Positions 7,681-16,588 of a stretch of DNA of 47,990 nt are shown here, in pieces; positions within the stretch are counted from its first letter, which is position 1, and each line of letters starts with the position of its first letter. Under the pieces are notes generated by a model. The model had not been told where the DNA came from. It saw only the letters and a program-made list of their open reading frames with translations, and did no database searches. The translations under genes were made by a program, and so were the position numbers. Location: positions 1-47,990 of the forward strand of contig NZ_JAYFUM010000033.1 of the NCBI RefSeq assembly GCF_034929435.1, given 5' to 3'. This DNA comes from Arcicella rigui (lineage in GTDB: Bacteria > Bacteroidota > Bacteroidia > Cytophagales > Spirosomataceae).

Positions 7681-9198
7681 ATGAACCTCAATACTCCTCC
7701 ATTCATACCGTATTCTTTGAAAAGTATTTTAACTTTTCTGCTGCTCTTTTTGGGTTTTTCTCCGATTAGAGCCTCTGATTTTGAAATGAATACGGCTATG
7801 CAAAAAGCATATTCAGAGATTTTAAAGATGAAACTCACAGCAGGTAGAAGTATTTTGGCTAAAGAAAAAACACCCAATGGCATCAATACTTACCTCAGAA
7901 GTTATGCCGATATGGTGGAATTGTTAATCACGGAAGATAAAGTACTGTATGAAAAATTTATTGAAAATCAGGACGAAAGACTTTCGTTTATTGAAAATTT
8001 AGATGAAAAATCGCCTTATCAGAAATTTATTAAAGCTGAAATTCACTTACATACTGCTTTTGTAAAATTAAAATTCGGACACGAAACCAAAGGAAGCTGG
8101 GAAGTAATAAAAGCCTACAAACTCTTGGAAGCCAACGGAAAAACTTTTCCTAATTTTTTGCCCAATCAAAAATCGCTTGGTTTATTACATATTCTGATTG
8201 GCTCTACACCAGAAAATTATCAATGGGTTATCAAACTGATTGGACTTAAAGGAAATATTAAATTAGGACTCAGTGAATTACAAAATGTAATTCGGAAAGA
8301 CAGTATTTTCAGAGAAGAAAGTCAATTGATAGATTTTATCGTTCATGCTTATATTTTAAAATTCTCTTCTAAAAAAATTACTGAATTTCAAGATTTCATT
8401 GCCAATCATCAAGATTATCTACTTTTTCAGTTTTTCGGAGTAACAACTTTGATGAAAGAAGGAAAAAGCGAAATGGCTTTAAATATTATTGAACATTGCC
8501 CCGATAGCAACGAATACTTGGATTTCCCTTTTTTAGAACATTTAAAGGCAGATATTTTATTACAAAAAGGTCAATATCAATTGGCGGCAAAATCGTATCA
8601 GCATTTTTTGACACGCTACAAAGGCTTCAATTTTGTAAAAGATACGTATTACAAAATATTTCTTTGTTATTGGCTCAATAATGAAGATGCCAAAGGAAAA
8701 CTTTTTTTGGAAAAAGTAAAAACTACGGGCGAAACCATCGTAGAAGCCGATAAAGCTGCCACTAAATTTGCGGATAATTTTTTGGCAGAAAAACCTAAAA
8801 AACCGATTACTCAGAAAGTACTTATGAAAGCCCGCTTGGCTTGCGATGGCGGTTTTTACGATAAAGCTTTGGGTATTTTAGAGAAGTATTCTGAAAATAA
8901 TTTTGAACAAATTCAAGAACAAACTGAACTGAATTATAGAAAAGGACGAATTTTTCAGTTAATGAACAATATTCCACCAGCGATTTCTTTTTATGAAAGA
9001 ACCATTGATTTATCCGAAAATCAAAATGTTTCGTTCGGGGCAAGTTCGGCTTTACAATTAGGTTATATTTTTCAAGCAAAAGGCGAAAAACTGAAAGCCA
9101 AAAGCTATTTTGAAAAAGCCATTTCTTATAAAAAACACGAGTACAAAAACTCTATCGACAACAAAGCAAAAGCGGCTTTGAATGAATTAGGACACTAA
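7681..9198 (+). CDS. Secreted TPR protein
   Basis: I place the start at 7681 (MNLNTPPFIPYSLKSILTFL) because this gives a normal signal peptide ending near SPIRAS; an in-frame ATG at 7630 would add 17 residues. The mature part is helical. TPR-like units are clear near the C-terminus, for example the helix pair around KALGILEKYSENNFEQIQ and the repeats with AISFYERTIDLSEN and AKSYFEKAISYKKH. The protein probably sits in the periplasm as a scaffold. No enzymatic motif is seen. Specific partners cannot be inferred. Confidence 0.75.
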   Translation: MNLNTPPFIPYSLKSILTFLLLFLGFSPIRASDFEMNTAMQKAYSEILKMKLTAGRSILAKEKTPNGINTYLRSYADMVELLITEDKVLYEKFIENQDERLSFIENLDEKSPYQKFIKAEIHLHTAFVKLKFGHETKGSWEVIKAYKLLEANGKTFPNFLPNQKSLGLLHILIGSTPENYQWVIKLIGLKGNIKLGLSELQNVIRKDSIFREESQLIDFIVHAYILKFSSKKITEFQDFIANHQDYLLFQFFGVTTLMKEGKSEMALNIIEHCPDSNEYLDFPFLEHLKADILLQKGQYQLAAKSYQHFLTRYKGFNFVKDTYYKIFLCYWLNNEDAKGKLFLEKVKTTGETIVEADKAATKFADNFLAEKPKKPITQKVLMKARLACDGGFYDKALGILEKYSENNFEQIQEQTELNYRKGRIFQLMNNIPPAISFYERTIDLSENQNVSFGASSALQLGYIFQAKGEKLKAKSYFEKAISYKKHEYKNSIDNKAKAALNELGH

Positions 9199-9242
9199 AA
9201 GAGTGATGAGTTTGGATTTTTGAATGCTGAATAAATTTCAAT

Positions 9243-9281
9243 GCTTTAGGCAAGCACAACATTTTACCTATTGCCTAAAGC
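9243..9281. repeat. 11-bp inverted repeat
   Basis: GCTTTAGGCAA (9243-9253) and TTGCCTAAAGC (9271-9281) form a hairpin with a 17-nt loop between the TPR gene and the next gene. There is no T-run, so it is more likely a repeat-type hairpin than a terminator. Confidence 0.5.
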
Positions 9282-9405
9282 TTACAGCCAAAAGCAAAAC
9301 TTTAAAACCAATATTGCACGATTACTTAATTTGGGAAAAAAAACAATAGGCTCAAAGCTCAATACTCAATACTCATAGCTTACAGCTACAAAACCTTAGC
9401 AATAC

Positions 9406-9861
9406 ATGAAACTAATAAAACTCTGTTTATTAATTCTTACTTTATTTGTTTTCAATACGCAACTAAAGGCACAAGCCATTAGTTATTATCCATTCAATAG
9501 TCAGCTATCTATTGCGACAAACCCTACCAAAGTGTTTTGGATGGATTTTCGATTTCAGCTCAACTCATACAGTTCATCACTCAACACCGAACCTGCCTTG
9601 ATGGTCAATTTAGGCTATACACGCAATGCCAATATTTATGCTGGTGCGGGCTTAAATTTAGCGGTAGTCGGAGCAATCGTTGAAGAAAAAGATTTATTAA
9701 AAGGTTACTTCGGAAGTGTGGGAATGCGAGCTTATCCATTTGAAAAAGCCCCAAAAGTAAGCATCAATTTTGAGATAAGCCCTTACGTAAATTACGACGG
9801 CACAAGCGGAATAGTTCGGGCTTGGCTGGGACTTGGCTATCATTTTGGCGGAAAAAAATAA
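9406..9861 (+). CDS. Small outer-membrane-like beta protein
   Basis: The 151-aa product begins with a clear signal peptide (MKLIKLCLLILTLFVF to LKAQA). The mature 128 residues consist of alternating aromatic and polar strands (WMDFRFQLNSY, ALMVNLGYTRNANIYAGAGLNL, GYFGSVGMRAYPF, KVSINFEISPYVNY) and end in GLGYHFGGKK. This fits a small beta-barrel or periplasmic beta protein. No named family is recognised. It is followed by a bidirectional terminator shared with the convergent OmpA-family gene. Confidence 0.75.
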   Translation: MKLIKLCLLILTLFVFNTQLKAQAISYYPFNSQLSIATNPTKVFWMDFRFQLNSYSSSLNTEPALMVNLGYTRNANIYAGAGLNLAVVGAIVEEKDLLKGYFGSVGMRAYPFEKAPKVSINFEISPYVNYDGTSGIVRAWLGLGYHFGGKK

Positions 9862-9898
9862 AATAGCAGGCGAGTCGATTCGCCTGCTATTTTATTTT
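9855..9898. terminator. Bidirectional terminator
   Basis: A perfect 19-bp stem (9855-9873 with 9880-9898, core ATAGCAGGCGA) encloses a 6-nt loop. A-run and T-run at its ends serve both the + strand gene ending at 9861 and the minus-strand OmpA-family gene ending at 9913. Confidence 0.9.
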
Positions 9899-9912
9899 AT
9901 AAACATCTCTTT

Positions 9913-11661
9913 TTAATTAATCTTAAACTGTACTCTTCTATTTTTAGCTCGGTTTTCATCGCTATCATTTGGTACAAGTGGCTGAGTTTCACCGTAGCCT
10001 TTGGCAATCATTCGGTCGGCTTTGATGCCTTTTGTGCTTAAATAATCTACTACGGCTTTTGCTCTTTTCTCCGAAAGTTTCAAATTGGCATCATCATTTC
10101 CAACGTCGTCTGTATGAGCAGAAATTTCCACTTTAATACTTTGGTTTCCTTCCAAAAGCGTTACCAAACGTTCTAATTCTTCGCCTGATTCTGGTTTCAG
10201 TTCCGCTTTTCCGGTCTCGAAAGTAATATCTTGCAACTGTACCACTACATCTTTTTTCAGCACTGCTAAAGGTACTTTTTTCAATCGCTCACGGAAGGCA
10301 TCAACGGTGTCGGGCTTAAACGAACGAGAAAAAAAGGAGTAGCCCAAGGCATTGGCTGCAAATTTGTAAAGTTTACCAATTTCTACACTCACGCTGGCAA
10401 TGTCTTTTTCTACTTTTACTTCCAACAATTGCTTCGTTTCGGCATCCATTACTTTTACTTTAGGTTCTTTCAAAATCGCTTTGGTGTCTTTATCCAAAAG
10501 CTGAAATTGAAAGACTAATTTTTTCGGTACTAATTCTATATTTTTTTCAATATTATCGGTCTCTTTGGCGGTACTCATGTCCATTTTACCACGATACGGC
10601 AAGTAATCTGCCAAAGGCGAAGTACTTACATCATACTTACTTCCGACACGGTAAATAATCGAAAATGTACCGCTTTTATCTACTACTGTATTGATAGTCC
10701 TTTCTTTAGGATTTGAACTTTTAGAAATTAATTTGGTAGCTATTGGCTGTTTGGTAATGGCATCTATTACTTTGCCATCTACCGTTACTAATTTATATTT
10801 TCTGAATTTATCAGGAATCGTTACGGTATAAATATCGCCTGCGGTATGGTAATACATCAAATCGCCTGCGGCTGAAACAGAGGCAAATTGGTCGTCTTCT
10901 TCTGTATTAATGTACTCTAAATTGATAGGCGAACTCCAAGTGCCATCGTCTTCTTGAAAAGTTTGATACAAATCAAAACCGCCAACGCCTTCTTTGCGGA
11001 TAGAACTAAAAATTAAAGTACGGTTATCCGACATAATTCTGGGGGCTTTTTCGCAATCAATATTTATCGGAGCAGGAAGTTTTTCGGGAACGCCCCAAGT
11101 ATCATCTTCTTGTTTTTTTGAAACCCAAATAGCGTAGCAAAAAGTTTTTGCTCTTTTATTGGTATTGTTGTCACGAATGAAGTACAAGGATTTTCCATCG
11201 GCAGAAACAGAAGGAAATCCTTCATAAGATTTTGTATTGATATTATTGCCCACCGATTTGGGTTCAGACCAATCGTTGCCGTCCCAAGTGGAGTAATAAA
11301 TATCCATATCGCCTTGTCCGCCTTCAAAAGAAGAAAAGAAAAAGAGTGTTTTACCGTCGTAGCTAATAGAAGGGCCGCCAATCAAATCGTCGGGTTTCCC
11401 AATTTTATTGATATTCGTAATAGGCTTAGGCTGATTCCATTTATTTTTTTCGTTTTTGGTAGTATAGTACAATTCCCATTTTCCTTCGCCAGCACGGTCG
11501 GTTTCAAAAATCAACATTTTGTTATTGGCACTAATCGAAGGAGCGTACTCATTAAATTCTGGGTGATTTACGGGTGGGCCTAATGAGCGACGTACTTGGG
11601 CTGTACTTGTTGTGACACTATACAACAAAAAGAAAAAAAATAAAGAGCTAAGACGATTCAT
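9913..11661 (-). CDS. PD40 beta-propeller OmpA-family outer-membrane protein
   Basis: The 582-aa protein has a signal peptide (residues 1-21, ending TSTAQ) and then WD40-like PD40 repeats (about 35-285). These recur as blocks like APSISANNKMLIFETDR, GPSISYDGKTLFFFSS and FPSVSADGKSLYFIRD. A carboxypeptidase-regulatory-like beta domain follows (about 290-345). The C-terminal OmpA domain (about 470-582) binds peptidoglycan and contains ITFETGKAELKPES, EISAHTDDVGNDDANLKLSE and KGYGETQPLVPN, ending NRRVQFKIN. In Bacteroidota this architecture occurs in envelope-anchoring proteins, some linked to type IX secretion. Its start overlaps the end of the next upstream gene by 14 bases, so they are co-transcribed. 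Confidence 0.92.
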   Translation of the reverse strand: MNRLSSLFFFFLLYSVTTSTAQVRRSLGPPVNHPEFNEYAPSISANNKMLIFETDRAGEGKWELYYTTKNEKNKWNQPKPITNINKIGKPDDLIGGPSISYDGKTLFFFSSFEGGQGDMDIYYSTWDGNDWSEPKSVGNNINTKSYEGFPSVSADGKSLYFIRDNNTNKRAKTFCYAIWVSKKQEDDTWGVPEKLPAPINIDCEKAPRIMSDNRTLIFSSIRKEGVGGFDLYQTFQEDDGTWSSPINLEYINTEEDDQFASVSAAGDLMYYHTAGDIYTVTIPDKFRKYKLVTVDGKVIDAITKQPIATKLISKSSNPKERTINTVVDKSGTFSIIYRVGSKYDVSTSPLADYLPYRGKMDMSTAKETDNIEKNIELVPKKLVFQFQLLDKDTKAILKEPKVKVMDAETKQLLEVKVEKDIASVSVEIGKLYKFAANALGYSFFSRSFKPDTVDAFRERLKKVPLAVLKKDVVVQLQDITFETGKAELKPESGEELERLVTLLEGNQSIKVEISAHTDDVGNDDANLKLSEKRAKAVVDYLSTKGIKADRMIAKGYGETQPLVPNDSDENRAKNRRVQFKIN

Positions 11662-12958
11662 TGAATTTTGGGTTTGGTTGTAAGATACTTTTAAGGCTCA
11701 GAGGTAAAATCCAAAGATTTAAAAACACTAAATGTGCGGCGTATCTTGCCTGAATTTCTAAGCAAAATACATGAATGAATATGTATGAAAAAGTACTTAA
11801 CAAAGCACAGAAAACGAATATCTCTAAAGGCTTTAAATACTTCTTTTTCAACAACTTAAAAAAGTAAAACAGATTAACAAAATAGCTCAGTAAAACGATT
11901 AAAGTAGAAACTACAAAGACGCTTTTCATCCATAAAACTGCCATTGAACTTGGCGGAACACTTTTTACTAAAAACCAATACGAAGTAAAATAAGGTACTA
12001 AAAGACGAAGACTTCGCTGTGGCAATTGTTGGGCATTTGCTTGCCAATTGTTTTGTACTCTTTCAATGGTTTTGGGTTTTAATATCTCACGCAAAAGCTC
12101 GCCGTTCCAGTTGAGAGGTTCAGCAATTTTTCTAAATTCAGTAATATCAGCATCATTATAAATTCCTTTGGCTTTGGCATTAAAGCCGATATAGACACTC
12201 CAAAGTCCATTTTGCGAAGGCTGATAAGCCCATTTTCCCGTAGCATTTTTATATAAACTAAGCGAAACAAGCATGAATACCATAAAGACAAGTACATATT
12301 GCCAAAGTGTTGCTTTGCTTTCAAAAACTAATGTTTTTTTTCTGAGTACTTTCAAATAGAAAAGTCCGAAGCCAAAAAATAAGAGATAATAAAAACTAAG
12401 CGGACGCACAAACTGAGCGATTCCGAAGAAAAGAGCGACGAGTACAATCAGCATTTTTTGTTTAGCAATCGGAGCTTCTAAGTACTTTATCAAACAAAAA
12501 TTGCCCATTACAAAATAGCAAAGGAAGTGAAATTCGGCGGCGAGATACCCCATCAAACTCAGATAAGACACACAAATCGAAAGGCTAACTGTTCCTACAT
12601 ACTTGAGCCACAAAGGTTTGATTTCAAAACTGAGATGACTTAGCACAATACAAAAAACATAAATGCCTGCATTGAGGAATTGGATAAGTGAAATTTCGGT
12701 AGTGTTGGTCAGTCTGAAAACTAAACTCATCAAGTACGGATGTCCGGGAGCTTGAAAAAACAAAAACGAATTACTGAATTTGCCATTTAGCAAAAAGCCC
12801 AAAGATTCTTCATAATAGTTTTTGAAATCGGACATTTGGGTATAATGCCACTGACTAATCAACAAAAAATAAGCAACGCAAAGAAATATGATAAACAGTG
12901 TAAAAGGCTTTGAAAGAAGCTTAATGAATTTTGACATTAGCTGATTTATAAAAAACAT
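11648..12958 (-). CDS. Polytopic membrane protein, GT-C glycosyltransferase-like
   Basis: The ORF is open to a TTG at 13021; the first ATG is at 12958 and another at 12937, and I use 12958. About ten hydrophobic segments span the protein. After the first segment, the loop WHYTQMSDFKNYYEESLGFL has the acidic residue expected of GT-C (PMT/ArnT-like) enzymes, and APGHPYLMSLVFRL follows. This would transfer a sugar from a polyprenyl-phosphate donor outside the inner membrane. The closest pfam cannot be named from reading alone. It precedes the OmpA-family gene with a 14-base overlap and lies divergent from the glycan cluster at 13085. Confidence 0.65.
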   Translation of the reverse strand: MFFINQLMSKFIKLLSKPFTLFIIFLCVAYFLLISQWHYTQMSDFKNYYEESLGFLLNGKFSNSFLFFQAPGHPYLMSLVFRLTNTTEISLIQFLNAGIYVFCIVLSHLSFEIKPLWLKYVGTVSLSICVSYLSLMGYLAAEFHFLCYFVMGNFCLIKYLEAPIAKQKMLIVLVALFFGIAQFVRPLSFYYLLFFGFGLFYLKVLRKKTLVFESKATLWQYVLVFMVFMLVSLSLYKNATGKWAYQPSQNGLWSVYIGFNAKAKGIYNDADITEFRKIAEPLNWNGELLREILKPKTIERVQNNWQANAQQLPQRSLRLLVPYFTSYWFLVKSVPPSSMAVLWMKSVFVVSTLIVLLSYFVNLFYFFKLLKKKYLKPLEIFVFCALLSTFSYIFIHVFCLEIQARYAAHLVFLNLWILPLSLKSILQPNPKFNESS

Positions 12959-13025
12959 AGTGGGATTTTTTTTCGTGAGATTGGAAGTATTGAAAGAATA
13001 TTTAGGTACAAGCAAAATCAAATTT

Positions 13026-13054
13026 TTTGAGCTATCTTAAAATCTGTAACTTTG
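13026..13054 (+). promoter_or_regulatory. Bacteroidota promoter for the glycan cluster
   Basis: TTTG (13026-13029), a 17-nt spacer and TAACTTTG (13047-13054) match the TTTG / TAnnTTTG promoter type. The first gene of the cluster starts 31 bases downstream. Confidence 0.75.
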
Positions 13055-13084
13055 CAAATACTCCAAAACAACCATTAGTAAAAG

Positions 13085-14005
13085 ATGACACAAATTAACA
13101 AAAATAGTGTGCTGAAAACAATTTATCAGAATATCCCTTTTAAAAGACAAATTTTTGAACTCGTCAGAAGTGTTTACGTTCCTTCAAAATCTGTTTATCG
13201 TCATCTTTTTTTTGATGGAAAATTTAAAGTAAAAGTAGAAAAGGATAAATTCTTTTATATCAATCATTACAATACACACGGTTTTATTATTGAAGACGGA
13301 CTTTTTTGGGTTGGTCTTGGTGTTGGTCGTGAAGGCTATTCTTTAAGATTATGGACGAAACTTTCTAAATCGTCAAAAGTTGTTTTTGACGTGGGTGCAA
13401 ATACAGGAATGTACTCTTTATTGACGAAAAGTGTGAATCCTTCGGCAGCCGTTTACGGTTTTGAACCCGTAAAAAGAACGCATGACAAGTACGCTGCCAA
13501 CTGCAAATTGAACAATTACGAAGTAAGAGCAGAATGGATGGCTGTTTCGGATTTCACGGGCGAACTTACTTTGTACGATATTCCAGAAGCCAATAATTAT
13601 AGTGCTACTTTGAACAAAGAGTTTTCGGATGTGCGTCACCTTGCTCATAAGGATACTCGTTTTGAAACCAAAGTACCGGCTACAACGCTAAAAGATTATA
13701 TCGAAGCCAATAACATCACGAATATTGATTTGATGAAAGTGGACGTGGAAATGCACGAACCCGAAGCTTTGCGTGGTATGGGCGAGTACTTGCAGAAATT
13801 CCAGCCGACTTTATTAATCGAAATTTTTACGGATGAATTAGGCAAACAAGTACAAGAAATTTTGAAAGGTTGCGACTATCTTTTTTACAGTATCGACGAA
13901 GACGGCACAACTACTTTACAGAAAAATATCATTGCTACCGACGAATCTAATTACTTGATTTGTCGCCCAGCCGTAGCCAAAGAATTAGGATTATTGAAGG
14001 CTTAA
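13085..14005 (+). CDS. FkbM family methyltransferase
   Basis: The 306-aa product has the FkbM signature. SAM-binding VVFDVGANTGMYSLL sits near residues 99-113, and VYGFEPVKRTHDKYAANCKLNN near 123-144. Further on, IDLMKVDVEMHEPEALRGM (about 215-233) is the late strand typical of the family. FkbM enzymes O-methylate sugars or other small molecules. As first gene of a surface-glycan cluster with its own promoter, it probably methylates a sugar of that glycan. The next gene starts 5 bases after its stop. Confidence 0.9.
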   Translation: MTQINKNSVLKTIYQNIPFKRQIFELVRSVYVPSKSVYRHLFFDGKFKVKVEKDKFFYINHYNTHGFIIEDGLFWVGLGVGREGYSLRLWTKLSKSSKVVFDVGANTGMYSLLTKSVNPSAAVYGFEPVKRTHDKYAANCKLNNYEVRAEWMAVSDFTGELTLYDIPEANNYSATLNKEFSDVRHLAHKDTRFETKVPATTLKDYIEANNITNIDLMKVDVEMHEPEALRGMGEYLQKFQPTLLIEIFTDELGKQVQEILKGCDYLFYSIDEDGTTTLQKNIIATDESNYLICRPAVAKELGLLKA

Positions 14006-14010
14006 TTTTT

Positions 14011-14961
14011 ATGAAGATGGAAAATATCATTCATAAAAATACGTGGGTCATTATTGTATATTACAATGGTTTGGAATGGATTGAACGCTGTTTGCAGAGT
14101 TTTGAAAACAGTTATTATAAAGATCAAATTATTGTCGTAGATAATCATTCGCCTGAAAAAATAGGGATAGCATTGATTAAAGAGCGATTTCCAGCCATAA
14201 AACTCATTGAACTAAATGAAAATATTGGTTTCGGCAGGGCTAATAATTTGGGGATAGAGTACGCCATTGAACAAAATGCTGAATACGTTTTTTTGTTGAA
14301 TCAAGATGCTTGGCTGATTGAAAATGATTGTGTAGAACGTTTGGTGGAAGTAGCAGAACATAATCCAGATTTTGGCATTATCAGTCCAGTACATTTTAAT
14401 TCAACGCAAACAGCTTTGGATGAAGGCTTTGGCATTTACTTGTCGAGTTCCAAAAACTGGCAATGGGCATCGGATACTTTTTTTGAACATAAAAAAGACA
14501 TTTATGAATTACCTTTTGTAAATGCCGCCGCTTGGTTGCTGAATCTTGAAGCTTTCAAAAAAATTGCTTTTTTCGACCCCGACTTTTTTATGTATGGCGA
14601 AGATGTTGACCTTGTGAATCGAACGCTTTTTCATCGCTTCAAAATTGGTTTTGTACCTAAAGCAAGTATTGTTCATGCAAGGGAAAATCGAGCGAAAAGT
14701 ACTAATAAAAGTAGGCTTTCGTACTCCGAAAAAATGCAATTTTATGGACAATACTTGGCTTTGCTGAAAAATGTCCGTTGGAGTTTTGGGAAATCAATCT
14801 TAAAATTTATAGCCCTTTGGCTAACGAATATCATAGAGCAAATCGCACAGCAATCTTGGAAAAGAAGCTGGCAAATACTATTCATCGGATTGGGCTTGGT
14901 GCTTAGTTTTAGGAGACTCTATTCATCCCGACAAAAATATAAACGAGGTTTCTCGCATTAA
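14011..14961 (+). CDS. Family 2 glycosyltransferase
   Basis: The start is taken as ATG at 14011, six bases after the FkbM stop, since the upstream extension is inside the previous gene. The 316-aa product has a GT-A fold. WVIIVYYNGLEWIERCLQSF opens it, IIVVDNHSPE follows, and ENIGFGRANNLGIEYAI leads to VFLLNQDAWL, in the position of the DXD-type metal motif. FFMYGEDVDLVNRTLFHRFKIGFVP resembles rhamnosyltransferase-like GT2 enzymes. A hydrophobic C-terminal segment may bind the membrane. It likely adds one sugar to the glycan repeat on a lipid carrier. Confidence 0.9.
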   Translation: MKMENIIHKNTWVIIVYYNGLEWIERCLQSFENSYYKDQIIVVDNHSPEKIGIALIKERFPAIKLIELNENIGFGRANNLGIEYAIEQNAEYVFLLNQDAWLIENDCVERLVEVAEHNPDFGIISPVHFNSTQTALDEGFGIYLSSSKNWQWASDTFFEHKKDIYELPFVNAAAWLLNLEAFKKIAFFDPDFFMYGEDVDLVNRTLFHRFKIGFVPKASIVHARENRAKSTNKSRLSYSEKMQFYGQYLALLKNVRWSFGKSILKFIALWLTNIIEQIAQQSWKRSWQILFIGLGLVLSFRRLYSSRQKYKRGFSH

Positions 14962-14983
14962 TTTTGTTGTTTAATCTTTATTT

Positions 14984-16486
14984 ATGGGTATCGTCATACG
15001 TCAAAGCATCAAAAGTTCGGTGGTTACATACATTGGAGTAATCATCGGAACGATTAATGTTTTATTTCTTTACAATAAATTTCTTTCTCCTCAGCAATTA
15101 GGTTTATATACTTCCTTGATTGGCTTTCCACAAGTATTTGCGGCATTTTCAAATTTAGGAACACCTCATGTTGGCGTAAGATTTTTTAGTCGATTCTCAG
15201 ACCCCGACCGCCAACATAATGGATTTTTGGGCTATTTACTCATCGCTCCATTGTTTGGTTTTGTTTTATTTTTGTTGGCTTATATCGGTGTAAAAGGCAT
15301 TTTTCAGTCCGTTTATATGGATAATTCGCCTTTACTGATTCAATATTATTGGTACTTGCCTTTTATTACTTTTTTTCTTCTTTATACTTCTACTTTAGAA
15401 ACTTACAGCAAAGTACATTTACGGATTGTTGTGCCAACCATTCTTCGAGAGATTTTCTTGAAATCTTCTAATTCGCTTTTAGCTATTTTGTTTGGTTTCA
15501 AATTCATCACTTTCGACCAATTATTGAATGGCATCGTACTGATTTATTTCTTAAATGTCTGTTTTTTACTGATTTACATCAAAATTTTAGGCAAACTTTA
15601 CCTTCGTTTTGATTTCAGTTTTGTAAAACAGCCCATTTTTAAAGAAATGTGTATGTATGGTTTGTGGACAATTTTAGGCGGAGCAACAGCCACCATTTTG
15701 CCCAATATCGAAAAACTGATGTTGCCAGCATATCACGGAGGCTTGAACAGTGCGGCGATATTTTTTATTGCTTCAAGTATCGGGATGGTAATTGCCATTC
15801 CACGCAATGCCATCGCTTCTATTTCAGAGCCACTTTTGGCTGAATCTTGGAAAAATAATAATCTCGAACACATCGAAGAAATTTATCAAAAATCAGCTTT
15901 AAATTTATTGATTGTTGGTGGTTTTCTGTTTCTGGGCATTTGGACAAACATTGACGCTGTTTTTCAAATTATTCCCAACGCAGCCGTGTACAGTCAGGGA
16001 AAATTTGTGGTTTTGATGGTCGGTTTGTACAGCGTTTTCGACATGGCGACGGGCTTAAATTCTGAAATTCTAAAAAATTCACCTTTTTATAAGTATGATT
16101 TTGGTTTTTATCTTATTCGCTTTATTGTGCTTTTTATCGTGAATTTGATTTTTATTCCATTGTACAGTTACAACGGTGCGGCTTTGGCGATGTTGGTTTC
16201 GGTAGTGGTGTATAATGTGGTGAAATTCTTTTTTATCAAACATAAACTCAATCTTCAACCCTTCAACATTGGCACGGTAAAAACGCTTTTATTAGGTATT
16301 TTCACTTATATCGTCACACTTTTTATTCCAAGTTTAGAAGGAAATCTTTGGATAAATTTTGTGAATATTGCCATAAAATCTGTTTGCATCGCTGTACTTT
16401 TTGGTGGCGGAGTATTATTTCTTGAAATATCCGAAGACTTGAATAGAACAGTAAAAAACTTGTTGAAAAAAGTGATTGGTAATTAA
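14984..16486 (+). CDS. Wzx-like polysaccharide flippase
   Basis: The 500-aa product is a polytopic protein with about 12-14 hydrophobic helices, belonging to the MOP/PST oligosaccharide flippase family. It begins MGIVIRQSIKSSVVTYIGVIIGTINVLFL, the usual first helix of these flippases. FSNLGTPHVGVRFFSRF follows the second helix, and GLWTILGGATATILPNIEKLML marks the helix-seven region. It would flip undecaprenyl-linked repeat units to the periplasm. It sits centrally in the cluster and no Wzy polymerase is evident nearby, so polymerisation may be encoded elsewhere or not occur. Confidence 0.9.
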   Translation: MGIVIRQSIKSSVVTYIGVIIGTINVLFLYNKFLSPQQLGLYTSLIGFPQVFAAFSNLGTPHVGVRFFSRFSDPDRQHNGFLGYLLIAPLFGFVLFLLAYIGVKGIFQSVYMDNSPLLIQYYWYLPFITFFLLYTSTLETYSKVHLRIVVPTILREIFLKSSNSLLAILFGFKFITFDQLLNGIVLIYFLNVCFLLIYIKILGKLYLRFDFSFVKQPIFKEMCMYGLWTILGGATATILPNIEKLMLPAYHGGLNSAAIFFIASSIGMVIAIPRNAIASISEPLLAESWKNNNLEHIEEIYQKSALNLLIVGGFLFLGIWTNIDAVFQIIPNAAVYSQGKFVVLMVGLYSVFDMATGLNSEILKNSPFYKYDFGFYLIRFIVLFIVNLIFIPLYSYNGAALAMLVSVVVYNVVKFFFIKHKLNLQPFNIGTVKTLLLGIFTYIVTLFIPSLEGNLWINFVNIAIKSVCIAVLFGGGVLFLEISEDLNRTVKNLLKKVIGN

Positions 16487-16588
16487 TAATGGACTTTATC
16501 TGCCTTATTGTAGATGTAAAAAAGGTTCATAAAAAATAGATTTATTGCTATTATAATCACCAATCACCATCGACTAATCAAAAAAACA